64,000 nucleotides of DNA from Proteiniphilum propionicum (GCF_022267555.1 NZ_CP073586.1:868001-932000), one strand, 5' to 3'; positions 19,749-30,202 are shown, counted from the stretch's first letter. Notes: generated by a model not told the origin, from the sequence alone. A program made the numbers and translations.

Positions 19749-21593
19749 ATGAAAAAATATATCGCATTTATCCTATTATTGACCATTGGTTCCTACATAA
19801 GCTGCAGTGATTTTTTAGACAGTGAAAGCTTGACAACCAAATCAACCGATAATTTCCCGTTTACTGAAACGGAAGCTAACGAATTGATTACAGGCATATA
19901 TGCCAATATGTTATTCCAGGATCCGGAAACATCCTCTTATTTCTATCTGGCGCAATTGGCGAGTGACGATTGCTTGGGCGGGAACCTGGAAGCATCGAAT
20001 AACTGTGCGACCAACTTTCTGATGTACACAAACCTGAATATGCTACAACCCTTATATGCCCGGTGTTATAGGCAAATCAACCGTGCAAATGTAGCCATTG
20101 AAACATTAGATAATGTAGCAAAGTGGTCGAGTGAAACCGAACGAAACCGCTGCTTTGGTGAAGCCTATTTCCTACGCGCTTTCGCATTTAATGAACTGGT
20201 ACAGGTTTTCGGCGGCGTTCCTTTACGTACAGACAGCAGAAACCCGGATAAACTACCGCGTGCATCTGTCGATGAAGTATATCAACAAATAGCTTCCGAC
20301 CTGAAAAATGCCATTGAATTGATGCCGGACCGCATTTATCTGGATGGTTCGCCGATGGTGGGGCATGCTACCAAATACGCGGCAGAAGCCTTAATGGCAC
20401 GTGTATTCCTTTTTTATACCGGGCGCTATGATAAAACCGAGCTTCCCGACGGAATTACCAAAGCACAGGTCATTGAATGGATAGATGATTGCGTGAACAA
20501 TTCCGGTCATGATCTGGTTTCAGATCAACGCAACCTTTGGGCTTATACAAACAAAGCCTCCCAGGATAATGACCGTGAAGAATATAAATATCAATATGTG
20601 CTGAATAATCATCTGGATTGGGCCGGCTTAAGCCCCATCGAAACCCTGTTTGCCAACAAGCATAAATTAAAAGGCAACAATTGGACATATACATGGTTTA
20701 GCAATACAGTGTCGCAATTTTATTCTCCCTCGGCCGATAATTCAAAAGCAGAAGATGGAGAAGGTTACCCGTTTGGCAGAGGTTGGGGAGCCGGTCCAGT
20801 TTCGCCAGCTATGGTAAATGACTGGATAGAATGGTCGGAACAACAGTCCTATTTGAACGGAGCGACAGAAGATCCTCGCCTGACTGGTTCCATCTGGTCG
20901 TATCGTGCACTTGATCCGAATAATACAGGAAGCGTATTATTCGACCGGAGATTAACTCCGGATGAGCCTGATTACACGGTTTCGTATCGGTACTATGAAC
21001 AGACCGGTTATCATCAGAAGAAATATATTAATGTTATGTCATATCAAAACATTAACGCCAATGATCCAGGAAAAAATCCGGTTTACGGAATCCGATCATT
21101 CGCTCTTCAGCTCTATCCTCAAATAACCGCTGATGTTATAAGCCAATCGCTGAACAACATCGCTGACTTAATCCATATTCGTTTTGCGGACGTATTGTTG
21201 ATGCAATCAGAATTAAAAGAAGATGCCACCGGACTTAATCGCGTACGCGCCAGGTCGAATTTGGCGCCAATTGCTTATTCACTGGCAGCGATCAAAAACG
21301 AACGTCGTTGGGAATTTGCTTTCGAATCCATACGATGGTGGGATTTGTTGAGATGGTCAGGACCATCTTTGGAGGAAGCAGGAGAAGCGCTAAACAAACA
21401 AAAAGGATTTACCTTGCTTAATGCAGGCGTAGAAGTTCCAATGGTAAATTTTGACTACAAGGCTCGTTTAAAACAGACGCAAGGTTGGTGGCCTATTCCA
21501 CAGACTGAAGTAGATTTATCGGGTGGTTTGTTTGAACAGAATCCCGGTTGGGAGTCCAGCGCTTTGTTTTCCAGTTGGAATAGATTACAATAA
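19749..21593 (+). CDS. SusD/RagB-type outer membrane lipoprotein of PUL2
   Basis: A 614-residue lipoprotein with Cys19 in the lipobox (SYISC) followed by SDFLD. Typical SusD segments are EAYFLRAFAFNELVQVFGGVPL and, near the end, IKNERRWEFAFESIRWWDLLRWSG. It pairs with the SusC gene 12 bp upstream, and the surface lipoprotein gene follows after 18 bp. Confidence 0.93.
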   Translation: MKKYIAFILLLTIGSYISCSDFLDSESLTTKSTDNFPFTETEANELITGIYANMLFQDPETSSYFYLAQLASDDCLGGNLEASNNCATNFLMYTNLNMLQPLYARCYRQINRANVAIETLDNVAKWSSETERNRCFGEAYFLRAFAFNELVQVFGGVPLRTDSRNPDKLPRASVDEVYQQIASDLKNAIELMPDRIYLDGSPMVGHATKYAAEALMARVFLFYTGRYDKTELPDGITKAQVIEWIDDCVNNSGHDLVSDQRNLWAYTNKASQDNDREEYKYQYVLNNHLDWAGLSPIETLFANKHKLKGNNWTYTWFSNTVSQFYSPSADNSKAEDGEGYPFGRGWGAGPVSPAMVNDWIEWSEQQSYLNGATEDPRLTGSIWSYRALDPNNTGSVLFDRRLTPDEPDYTVSYRYYEQTGYHQKKYINVMSYQNINANDPGKNPVYGIRSFALQLYPQITADVISQSLNNIADLIHIRFADVLLMQSELKEDATGLNRVRARSNLAPIAYSLAAIKNERRWEFAFESIRWWDLLRWSGPSLEEAGEALNKQKGFTLLNAGVEVPMVNFDYKARLKQTQGWWPIPQTEVDLSGGLFEQNPGWESSALFSSWNRLQ

Positions 21594-21611
21594 CTTAAAA
21601 AATGATCAAGT

Positions 21612-22502
21612 ATGAAAACAATAATAAGAATTTTTCTGCTGGGTATTTTATTCACTTATGGATGCGACCCGATTGAAGACATGGCACTGCGTGAACAGTT
21701 TGAAAATGCTGGAGCTCCTATAAGTCAAGCCGAATTGGATGCTGCTTTATCTGTTACACAACCTATTCCTAACACAGATGACAAAGTGGAAGGCGATCAG
21801 TATGTCGTATTGAAAAACAGTCGCCCCGATGTTGGCGGTGTATGGCACTTGGGATGGAGTACCGGTGAAAAAATTGTAGCATCCGATGACATTACCGTTA
21901 TTTATGATGCTAACGGCGAATATGAAATCTATTATACCGGCATTTCCGCCAATCAGGTTGTTACGTCTAAAAAATTCAACATCAGCGTAACCAACTGTTT
22001 CGATGAATATGATCGTTTGTTATCAGGCGCAAAAGACAAAGCAGACAAAACCGCAAAAAAGACCTGGACATTTTTACAAGTAACAGGAGCCCTTTATAAT
22101 GGAATGTATGGTAACTGGAAATATTATGATCCGGTTCCCGGACAGAACTCCTGGGGGACCGTAAATGCCGCAACCATACCGGAACAAACCATGGTATTTG
22201 AATTTAATGCCCATAAAATGACTACTTATTTGGGATCCGGAGCGGTATCAAAGGAGGGAACCTGGGCCTATACGCATAACAAGCCCGAAGGAGTAACAGG
22301 TGAATTGATAACCACTGCTCCTGTTATAGGCACCAATATTAGCTGGAGTGTCTGGAAAGGGGCCTCCACTCCATATTGGATAACGTATATTAGCGAAGAC
22401 CTATTGGTGTTATGTTTCCCACAGACTTACAGTAAGCCTGCAGATGCAGCGGACTGGGATTTTTATGGGACCTATTTTTACCTTGTACCAAAAGAGGAAT
22501 AA
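21612..22502 (+). CDS. surface lipoprotein with PKD-like domain, candidate glycan-binding protein
   Basis: A 296-residue lipoprotein (Cys18 in TYGC). Residues about 55-128 resemble a PKD/Ig-like beta-sandwich (NSRPDVGGVWHLGWSTGEK through KKFNISVTN). The C-terminal part, about 140-295, is rich in Trp, Tyr and Gly with strand-like segments (WKYYDPVPGQNSWG, GTWAYTH, WDFYGTYFYLVPK) and could be a carbohydrate-binding sandwich. It sits directly after susCD, 18 bp from the SusD stop, where surface glycan-binding proteins are usually encoded. Binding activity is inferred. Confidence 0.65.
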   Translation: MKTIIRIFLLGILFTYGCDPIEDMALREQFENAGAPISQAELDAALSVTQPIPNTDDKVEGDQYVVLKNSRPDVGGVWHLGWSTGEKIVASDDITVIYDANGEYEIYYTGISANQVVTSKKFNISVTNCFDEYDRLLSGAKDKADKTAKKTWTFLQVTGALYNGMYGNWKYYDPVPGQNSWGTVNAATIPEQTMVFEFNAHKMTTYLGSGAVSKEGTWAYTHNKPEGVTGELITTAPVIGTNISWSVWKGASTPYWITYISEDLLVLCFPQTYSKPADAADWDFYGTYFYLVPKEE

Positions 22503-22675
22503 GTAGGTTTATCAATTGCCGGTAACAGGTATTGTTCTTGTTATAGGCACATTTTTGTGATTTATTGTTTTTCTAATAGATAATTCACATTTATATTCAC
22601 TTATAATAAATGCTATTGGTTATTACTGTGAATAATAGATAACTTATGAGTTATATCATATTGATTCCAAACAGA

Positions 22676-23791
22676 ATGTTAGTAAAAAATATAACAAAAA
22701 CCCTTTATGTTGTGTTTGCGCTTTTGTTGTTTACAACTTGTGAGAAAGACGATTATGAAGCGGGATTAAAAGCTCCCGATAAGGACAGCAATATGCCTGA
22801 ATTAGTAGAAGGACGTATCGCACTGGCTTACGTGACATCCTGGAGTACGGTGATCCCCGATCCCCAATACCTGACAAATATCAATTACGCCTTCGCCGAA
22901 CCCTATATGGAGGGCGGAGTCTATAAAGGAATCTATGTACTGGGCGACGAAAACCGTTTCCGGCAGATCGTAAATCTGAAGAAGGCTAATCCGAATCTGT
23001 CCATTTCCATATCATTAGAAAATTCACAAGGGGAAGGTTTTTCACAACTTGCCAAATCGGATGAATACCGCAAAGCTTTTGCCAATGATTGTAAAGCTTT
23101 CCTGCAAAAATGGGGCATCGATGGTATTGATATGGACTGGGAGTTTCCCGGCCTCTCATGGAGCGGTGATCCGAATGCTTATGATGCGACAGTAGATGTA
23201 GCGAACCATGTACTGTTGATGAGGCAACTGCGTGAAACCTTAGGGACCCAGTACCTGCTCACCTATGCCGGCTATTGTATGGATAAGCAACCGATTACGG
23301 GAGGATGGCGCTATATCGACATTGCAGCCGTTGCCCCTTACGTCGATTTTGTGAATATTATGACTTATGATTTGGATGCGGCCCCCCATCATCAATCCGC
23401 ACTGTATGATCCGTCGGCGGCTTCTGACTGTTCCCGTGCCGTTCAGGCCTATCTGGATGCCGGCATGCCGGCCAATAAACTGGTGTTAGGCGTACCTTTC
23501 TACGGGCGCCACTCATGGACGGAAGCGATCAACTACAAAAAAATCATCGATCTCGACGCCCGATCCTATAAGATCGACAATTGGGACAATGCGGCTTCCG
23601 TTCCGTACGTCACCTACAACGGGGTTTACTATTGCGGATACGACAATGAGAAAAGTATCGGAATGAAAGGCGAGTGGGTTCTGGGTAAAGGGATGAAAGG
23701 CCTGATGTTCTGGGATTATGACGGTGACGACAATCAGGGAACTTTGCGAAAAGCCGTATGGAAGTCTGTAATGAAGAGCAAAAAATCATAA
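22676..23791 (+). CDS. GH18-family glycosidase lipoprotein
   Basis: A glycoside hydrolase of family 18, which cleaves beta-1,4 bonds next to N-acetylglucosamine by substrate-assisted catalysis. In the 381-residue form from ATG 22646 the catalytic motif DGIDMDWE is at 159-166, with Glu166 the acid/base. NIMTYDLDA and GLMFWDYDGD supply the usual later active-site strands. I choose the ATG at 22676 because it gives a compact lipoprotein signal (LLLFTTC, Cys32 of the long form). The family contains chitinases and endo-beta-N-acetylglucosaminidases that release N-glycans; I cannot separate them. It precedes a GH42 gene by 16 bp. A surface-anchored enzyme that makes the oligosaccharides for SusCD is the best reading. 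Confidence 0.88.
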   Translation: MLVKNITKTLYVVFALLLFTTCEKDDYEAGLKAPDKDSNMPELVEGRIALAYVTSWSTVIPDPQYLTNINYAFAEPYMEGGVYKGIYVLGDENRFRQIVNLKKANPNLSISISLENSQGEGFSQLAKSDEYRKAFANDCKAFLQKWGIDGIDMDWEFPGLSWSGDPNAYDATVDVANHVLLMRQLRETLGTQYLLTYAGYCMDKQPITGGWRYIDIAAVAPYVDFVNIMTYDLDAAPHHQSALYDPSAASDCSRAVQAYLDAGMPANKLVLGVPFYGRHSWTEAINYKKIIDLDARSYKIDNWDNAASVPYVTYNGVYYCGYDNEKSIGMKGEWVLGKGMKGLMFWDYDGDDNQGTLRKAVWKSVMKSKKS

Positions 23792-23807
23792 CTATAATTT
23801 ATTGAAT

Positions 23808-26135
23808 ATGTCAGTCAAAATACAAAATTTTAAATTACATCTGCTTTTTATATTGTTTTTGTCTATCGCGATCGGAGTTCAGGGACAAACGAAACAGGAA
23901 GGAATAGATAAAAATTTCTTTCCTTTCTCGGTATGGTACAGTGGCGGCAAAGCCAGAGCTCCAATGCTGTCTGAGATAACAACAAAGTCGGAGCAGGAAT
24001 GGAGAACCGATCTCCGGCAGATAAAGGATCTCGGATTCAACACCGTTCGTACATGGGTTGAATGGGCAGCCTGTGAACCGGAACCCGGTAAATACAATTT
24101 CGCCAATTTGCACCTTCTCATGCGACTCGCCAATGAAGTGGGATTAAAAGTATTCATTCAGATATATGTGGATTCCGCTCCGGACTGGGTAGCACAAAAT
24201 TATCCTTATGCGCTGTTCGAAGCGCAAAGCGGAGATAAGGTACACCCCCAATCGGCACCAGGAGCCTGTACAGATAACAAAGCCGTGGAAGATGCGGTAC
24301 TCAATTTTTATTCTGAAACAGCTAAAGTAGCAACTTCATATCCCAATTTTTTTGGATGGGATCTCTGGAGTGAACCGCATATAATCAACTGGGCATCTCT
24401 CAATTATATTCCAAATGTTCAGTTCTGTTTTTGTGACGGGACACAGGCAAGATTCAGGAAGTGGCTTGAGAAAAAATACAGCTCCCTCGAAAATTTAAAC
24501 AGAGCGTGGTACCGTAATTTCACAGACTGGCCGCAAGTAGAAGCTCCAAGGTTCAGTACCATTTTAAGTTATACCGACTTCATCGACTGGAAAACTTTTA
24601 TATATGAAAAACTGGTTCAGGATATGCAGGCGCGTTATGACGCAATAAGGAAAGTTGACAAGACTCACCTGATTACTGCTCATGCCGTAGGTGCATCGCT
24701 CTTTCAGTCTCCCCATGTTGGCGCGGGAGCAACGGACGACTTTCTTATGGCCGGTCCGTTGGATTATTATGGGGTATCACTCTATCCCAAACACAATCAT
24801 CCTCAAAATGCATGGTCGGTGACAACGCTACGTACCGTGATGGACTTCACCAGGAGTGCAAACCGTGAAAAAGGTGGTTGGTACGTTGGAGAACTGCAGG
24901 CAGGATTAGGTACTATTGCGCTTCAGGTGAGTGACCCGGTGACCTCCGGCGACCATCGCATATGGGCCTGGTCGGCTATCGCCAAAGGGGCTAAAGGAGT
25001 AAATATCTACGCCTATTACCCAATGTCGTCAGGATATGAAGCAGGAGGGTATGGCTTGATTAATCTGGATGGAACCTTAACCGAAAGAGCAATAAAGGCA
25101 GGGGAAATAGCAGAGGTGGTGAACCGAAATCAGCAACTCTTCCTGGGTGCTACTCCTGCAAAGGCTGAAATTGGCATTGTATATAATCCGCTGACCCAGA
25201 TGGTAGGAGGAATGCAGCGCAACGATTTTCCGGCAGCATTGAGCCAATCACTGATTGGTTATTTCCAGACATTTGCCAATCACAATATCCCTGTAGATTT
25301 TATCCACAGAAAACATATAGAAAACCGGGATCTTTCGCAATATAAATTGATCATAATCCCCTATCCTATCATGTTCACCCGAGAGGCGGCATCCGGATTG
25401 CGTGCTTTCGTGGAAAATGGAGGATATGTATTGGCGGAAGCCCGTATCGGCTGGAACGATGATCGTGGTTATGCTTCGGAAATTATTCCTGGTCTAGGGA
25501 TGCATGACATTTTCGGTGTAAGGGAAAATGAAATCAGAATGCGTGACAATATTGAGTTGACAATTTCAGATGAAAATCACCCGGCACTGCAAGGACTTGA
25601 AGAAGGAAGTAAACTCAAAGGCTCTTTATATTTGCAGTCGTTAAGTATTCTTCAAAACAAAAATGTAAATATTTTAGCTATAGACGAGAAGGGACAACCG
25701 GTTGTTGTAAGTACTCAATTTGGGAAGGGCGAATCGATGCTCGTAGGATCTTATTTAGGGATGGCCAATTTTAAGGAGGTGAGCCCTGAAAATGACAGGT
25801 TCTTTGTCAATTTACTGAAATGGGCTAAAATTAAAAGACCTTTTACAACATCTCTTGACGGAAGAACTTCTAATCAGGTGGAAGTCCGGCTGCAGGATAC
25901 AAAGGACGGTCCCCTTCTTTTTATCATCAACCATAGTGCCGGTAGTGAAGAAATTGATATAGTTCTGTATATGGACTCTGACGGTGTATATACCCTGCGG
26001 GATGTAATCAATGAAACGCAAAAAGAGGTGCGAAGCTCCGGTAATACGCTGAACATCAACACCCGTATTGACAGCAAAGATGTCCATGTGATTGGAATAA
26101 CTGCAAGCAATCAAATTTCAAACAAAAAGAGATAA
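23808..26135 (+). CDS. GH42-family beta-galactosidase-like enzyme
   Basis: A family 42 glycoside hydrolase of about 775 residues, most likely a beta-galactosidase. A signal peptide ends at GVQGQ (about 27). The TIM barrel runs from about 35 to 430; WDLWSEPH (Glu near 189) supplies the acid/base and WYVGELQAG (Glu near 362) the nucleophile. A glutamine-amidotransferase-like trimerisation domain follows at about 445-660 and a small C-terminal beta domain ends the protein. The ATG at 23808 is preferred to the TTG two codons earlier. The signal peptide is notable because many GH42 enzymes are cytoplasmic; here the product should act in the periplasm. It overlaps no neighbour and precedes the ROK gene by 3 bp. 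Confidence 0.85.
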   Translation: MSVKIQNFKLHLLFILFLSIAIGVQGQTKQEGIDKNFFPFSVWYSGGKARAPMLSEITTKSEQEWRTDLRQIKDLGFNTVRTWVEWAACEPEPGKYNFANLHLLMRLANEVGLKVFIQIYVDSAPDWVAQNYPYALFEAQSGDKVHPQSAPGACTDNKAVEDAVLNFYSETAKVATSYPNFFGWDLWSEPHIINWASLNYIPNVQFCFCDGTQARFRKWLEKKYSSLENLNRAWYRNFTDWPQVEAPRFSTILSYTDFIDWKTFIYEKLVQDMQARYDAIRKVDKTHLITAHAVGASLFQSPHVGAGATDDFLMAGPLDYYGVSLYPKHNHPQNAWSVTTLRTVMDFTRSANREKGGWYVGELQAGLGTIALQVSDPVTSGDHRIWAWSAIAKGAKGVNIYAYYPMSSGYEAGGYGLINLDGTLTERAIKAGEIAEVVNRNQQLFLGATPAKAEIGIVYNPLTQMVGGMQRNDFPAALSQSLIGYFQTFANHNIPVDFIHRKHIENRDLSQYKLIIIPYPIMFTREAASGLRAFVENGGYVLAEARIGWNDDRGYASEIIPGLGMHDIFGVRENEIRMRDNIELTISDENHPALQGLEEGSKLKGSLYLQSLSILQNKNVNILAIDEKGQPVVVSTQFGKGESMLVGSYLGMANFKEVSPENDRFFVNLLKWAKIKRPFTTSLDGRTSNQVEVRLQDTKDGPLLFIINHSAGSEEIDIVLYMDSDGVYTLRDVINETQKEVRSSGNTLNINTRIDSKDVHVIGITASNQISNKKR

Positions 26136-26138
26136 CTC

Positions 26139-27116
26139 ATGGCTGTTATAGGGATAGATCTGGGAGGTACCAAAATTACAGGCGCCCTATTTGATGAAAA
26201 TGGTAGGATACTCTGCCAGGTATTGTGCCTTCTCGAAGAACGAAAAGAGAGCGAGGTAGGCCGGCTGGTTTTGCATACCATCGATGAATTAATTGAACGA
26301 CCGGAGGGACGCAGGGATGCTGTCGAAGCATTGGGTATCTGTGTCCCGGGTATAGCGGACAGTAAGACTGGACTCATATGGGCACCCAACATAAACGGTT
26401 GGGAAAACTATCCGCTTCAAAAAGAGATAGAGGAGCATTTTAATGATGATAAGGTCACAATTAATATTGCCAGCGACAGGACCTGTTACATTCTGGGAGA
26501 GAAATGGAAGGGTGCAGCAAAAAATGCCACCAATGCAATATACATCTCAATAGGTACGGGTATTGGAGTGGGAATTCTGGTTGATGGAAACATACTACAC
26601 GGACATGGAGATATTGTTGGTTCTGCCGGATGGTTTGCAATTGAGACTCCCTATAGAGAGGAATTTGAGAGATATGGTTGTTTCGAAAGTTATGCATCTG
26701 GAGATGGCATTGTACGCCAGGTAAAAAGGCTACTGGAAGATGGGACTCTGTTTAGAGAGAGTGAATTATATAAAAGAAAAATTGGGAGCCTGTCAACAAA
26801 AGATATTTTTGAAGCAGTGAATAACGAAGATCCCCTCGCATTGTTTGTTATTGAAAAAGCAATTGAAATGTGGGGTATGGCTTCAGCCAACTTAGTCAGC
26901 TTGTTAAACCCCGAAATAATCATATGGGGTGGAGGTGTTTTCGGACCAGCCATAAAATTCATAGAACGCATTTATGAGGAAGCTGCCAGATGGGCACAAC
27001 CCATTGCTATGAAGCAAGTAAGATTCGAGAAATCAATTTTACAAGGTGATGCAGGACTATATGGCGCCGGTTACCTGGCACTTGCATCCATTAACAATAG
27101 CCTCAAGATGGGATAA
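26139..27116 (+). CDS. ROK-family sugar kinase
   Basis: A 325-residue cytoplasmic ROK protein, expected to phosphorylate a hexose or N-acetylhexosamine with ATP. The phosphate-binding motif IDLGGTKI is at about 6-13, a second glycine loop SIGTGIGVG at about 144-152, and the catalytic-type Asp is in ASDRTCYILGE at about 111. The zinc-binding region is degenerate: only GCFES remains of the usual CxCGxxGCxE. There is no DNA-binding helix-turn-helix, so it is a kinase, not a repressor. It is 3 bp after GH42 and before an MFS transporter, so it probably activates the sugar freed by GH18/GH42. Confidence 0.85.
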   Translation: MAVIGIDLGGTKITGALFDENGRILCQVLCLLEERKESEVGRLVLHTIDELIERPEGRRDAVEALGICVPGIADSKTGLIWAPNINGWENYPLQKEIEEHFNDDKVTINIASDRTCYILGEKWKGAAKNATNAIYISIGTGIGVGILVDGNILHGHGDIVGSAGWFAIETPYREEFERYGCFESYASGDGIVRQVKRLLEDGTLFRESELYKRKIGSLSTKDIFEAVNNEDPLALFVIEKAIEMWGMASANLVSLLNPEIIIWGGGVFGPAIKFIERIYEEAARWAQPIAMKQVRFEKSILQGDAGLYGAGYLALASINNSLKMG

Positions 27117-27144
27117 AATAAGCAAAGCCTGCTTTATCTATGTC

Positions 27145-28353
27145 ATGGCAAACGAACATCTAACTTTAGTGAAAATCAATAATTTTAATTTCGTGAAATA
27201 CAATAAAACATACGTATATGTAGCCGCCTGTATAGGCATGGCTTTTTTCGGGATTGCATTTATTGTCATGGGGTCCGTTCTGCCCACATTGACTGCTGAA
27301 TATTCTCTTGATGAAGTAGGATCATCTTCCCTAGTTTCTCTACTGCCAGTAGGAGTACTTGCAGGTTCACTCTTGTTTGGGGTTATTGTAGATAGATTTG
27401 GATATAAATTATTGCTTATCGTAAGCACACTGTTTACATTATCTGGAATCGAAGGATTGTCGTTTTTCGAAAACCTGAATCTTTTGCGTATATGTATATT
27501 TCTTATCGGTTTAGGTGGAGGTATGCTTAACGGCTCCACAAACGCGCTTGTTTCAGATATCTCAAATGACAAAGAGCGTGGTTCAATGCTAAGTATCCTT
27601 GGCGTTTGTTATGGCATAGGGGCGTTGGGGATGCCTCTTTTACTGGGAATGTTCTCCAGAACATATTCTTATCAAATAATATTGCAAGGTACGGGATTGT
27701 GTATGATGGCTGCCGTTCTATATTTTATTTTGATTAATTTTCCAGAACCAAAAATCAGACAGGGATTTCCAGTGAAAGAAGCTGTTAAATTGATAAAAGA
27801 ACCTTTGATCCTTTTTTTAAGTTTTTTCCTCTTTTTCCAAAGTGGTGCTGAGGGGCTTATCAATAACTGGACTACCAGCTATCTTGATGGCAGAGTTGCA
27901 TTGAATGGTAAAGATGTGGTTCTGAGCCTGACATTCTTTGTTTCAGGAATGGCTGTCTCCCGTTTATTTCTCGGTTATTTATTGCGTATAATAAAAAATG
28001 AATATGTTCTTCCGGGAGGAATAATAACTGCCATCATCGGAATAATCATGCTCAATTACGCATGTAATTTACGATTAGCCTCAATCAGCCTTTTTATTAC
28101 AGGGTTTGGCCTTGCAGCGGGATTCCCGGTGATCATCAGTTATATAGGAACATCCTACAAAAATATGAGCGGAACGGCAATCGGATTTGCAATGGTAATT
28201 GCGTTGATCGGAAATACCCTGATGAATTATGCCATGGGGTTTATTTCAAAAACATTTGGCATTTCCTCTTTTACACTCGTTATAATTATTTTACTACTAA
28301 TACAGTCAATTATACTTTTCACTAATTCAAAAAAAATTAAAAATATCAATTAA
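27145..28353 (+). CDS. MFS sugar transporter (FucP-like)
   Basis: A major facilitator superfamily permease of about 402 residues with 12 hydrophobic segments. The loop motif GVIVDRFGYKLLL after TM2 is the MFS signature. The family most like it carries hexoses or N-acetylated sugars by proton symport. A longer frame opens at 27046 inside the ROK gene, but the ATG at 27145 starts after the ROK stop and gives a normal N-terminus. Before the IS insertion the SIS gene began about 10 bp after this stop, so these genes were one operon. Confidence 0.85.
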   Translation: MANEHLTLVKINNFNFVKYNKTYVYVAACIGMAFFGIAFIVMGSVLPTLTAEYSLDEVGSSSLVSLLPVGVLAGSLLFGVIVDRFGYKLLLIVSTLFTLSGIEGLSFFENLNLLRICIFLIGLGGGMLNGSTNALVSDISNDKERGSMLSILGVCYGIGALGMPLLLGMFSRTYSYQIILQGTGLCMMAAVLYFILINFPEPKIRQGFPVKEAVKLIKEPLILFLSFFLFFQSGAEGLINNWTTSYLDGRVALNGKDVVLSLTFFVSGMAVSRLFLGYLLRIIKNEYVLPGGIITAIIGIIMLNYACNLRLASISLFITGFGLAAGFPVIISYIGTSYKNMSGTAIGFAMVIALIGNTLMNYAMGFISKTFGISSFTLVIIILLLIQSIILFTNSKKIKNIN

Positions 28354-28365
28354 AATTACAATTAT

Positions 28366-30202
28366 GAGTCCACTTTAAATAGTGGCAATTTTAAGTTTAA
28401 AAAAGTAATTCGTTGATTTTTCATTTCCTATTTTTGAGAAGCAAGGAAGTAAAAAATCAAACACGATAAAAAGTTTCTCCCTTATGGAGGTCTTTATATA
28501 GCGAAAATCGGTTATTAAACCATTTTCATGCGCTCTTTGACTTATTGTTATCAGATAATTTCCAAGGCGGACATGGTTTATCCATAAACATCTGGCGAAA
28601 GTAAATAATTTGTGCCTGAGCAAACCTCTGTATCGTGTTTTGTTGTTCCTCGTATGGAAGCAATACTGAAAGATGGTTGCCTCCACGTTGTTTCTTTTCA
28701 TCTGTTCCTGCCCGGGGATAGCCGCGAGTTCGTGTCTTAGTTCTGCAGTTGCTATCTGTTCGTTCGTAAAATACCGGTACTTGCTCTTGCCTGTGGTGGC
28801 AATCCTCCATTTATCCCCGGTTTTGTATGCAGGGATAATCTCTCCGGTTTCGATATGGGTGACAACCAGCTCACCCTCCTTCATCTCCAGGTCATATTTA
28901 GATTGTCTCCCTTGTAATCCGCTTGTTATAAGTTCAATTGAGTTCATATCGGCAAACTCCCTGTTACCAGGGGATTGATAAGCACCATCGGCATAGACTT
29001 TCTCTATTATATCGGTGCTTACCTTCTCCTGGATGTTGGTAACGGCATCCTTCAGGTAGCCATTGTCTGCAGCACTTGCCGGTTTCACCTGAACGTTTAC
29101 GATCAGGTTGGGTTTGTCCTTCTGTTCATCCGTGTCATCACAGGTCTCGGTGATGTTCACACTGTAGCCCTTTACCTTCTGGTCTCCTTTTTTTCGATAA
29201 TCGGCATCGGGGTCATTGTGGTTTTGAACGCTCCTGGCCGTGATGTCCTCTTTGGGACGAAGGATAGCCTGTCCCTTGACCACCTCGTATTGCTCGTGGA
29301 AGACACGGTGAAGAAGGTCGTAGCCGGTAGTGGTCTCTGCAAGGCGTTTAAGAACCTGATAAATGAGCCCACCCAGGGAAGAGATTTTCTCGCCGAGAGT
29401 TTCACTGTTTAAGCGGTAAACCATATTCTGAGCATCTTCTTCTAAAAAATAGAAGTACCTGTTTCCTGAGCCTGGGGTTCAAAAGAAGCATCCCCCTATC
29501 GCCCAGGTCCTTGATAAACCCGCGGAAAGTGTTGTGAATGATCTCGAAACGGGAGTACCAGGCGATGTTGCTGCCAATGAGCTTACTGTCCATACGGACA
29601 GATTTGCCGGATATCTTGAAGGTGGAGAGTTGGTCGCCAGTGAGCTGCTCGAAGCTCTTTTCCATCAGGTTTACACCATACCGGTTTTCGTATTCACAAA
29701 TACGCCTTCTCAGTAAATAATAAGTATCGATAGAGGGTGCAACATCACTCAGGGAGACTAGACCCAGGGCTTTACGCACCAGGAGATCGAACTGGCATTT
29801 ATCGAACAGATCTTCATCGCTACAGCCAAAACCCTCCTTGATGATGGACATTCCGATAATCACCCGTATGGAAGCATTGGGAGCGCCCATGTTACCCTGT
29901 TTGAAAAGGGGAGCAAATATGGTTTCGTCTATTTGGGAGGTGACGTTTGCATAAAACCGGTTGTGCCACGCCGCAGGATCATCATATTTTTTTGCCTCAC
30001 GCTTACCCATTTGGGTGGAAGGTGTGGAAAACATGTCATATTGTGGATTTACAGATGTCTTCTTGAACATGATTTCTTCTCTTTTAGGTGATGCAAAATA
30101 CGATTTTTTTATCTGATAACAAGGGATTTTCAGAGCGTTTTATCAACAAAAAACGGAAATAAAACAACAAAATTAAAGTCAGGGACTTTTTAAAGTGGAC
30201 TC
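28366..30202 (-). mobile_element. IS1182-like insertion sequence
   Basis: The element has inverted ends beginning GAGTCCACTTTAAA on both sides (28366 inward and 30202 inward), with further matches AGT and a terminal C. It is flanked by a direct repeat AATTAT at 28360-28365 and 30203-30208, taken as the target duplication. Total length is about 1837 bp. It carries one transposase gene on the minus strand that is broken by a frameshift. The insertion lies exactly at the start codon of the SIS gene, and the duplicated AATTAT restores that ATG. Confidence 0.85.
28375..30070 (-). pseudogene. IS1182-family transposase, frameshifted
   Basis: Two reading frames on the minus strand together encode one IS1182-type transposase. 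The first (30070 to 29402, 222 residues) holds the N-terminal DUF772-like domain, for example MSIIKEGFGCSDEDLFDKC. The second (29424 to 28375, 349 residues) holds the DDE domain (YADGAYQSPGNREFADMN) and the C-terminal part. The break is at a run of six As (plus-strand 29444-29449). Removing one restores LLFLEEDAQNMVYRL across the joint. A -1 slip would not fix it. The enzyme is therefore inactive unless transcription slips, or the run is a sequencing error. Confidence 0.85.

Noticed and set aside
27046-27144. Extended MFS start inside the ROK gene
   Set aside because: The extra residues are the shifted reading of the conserved ROK end and do not look like an MFS N-terminus.
28526-29412. Overlapping frames on both strands inside the IS
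   Set aside because: They are shadows of the transposase DDE domain, which carries the conserved motifs.
29402-29449. Programmed -1 frameshifting in the IS transposase
   Set aside because: The second frame is reached only by +1 or -2 relative to the first, so a -1 slip on the T6 run does not join them.
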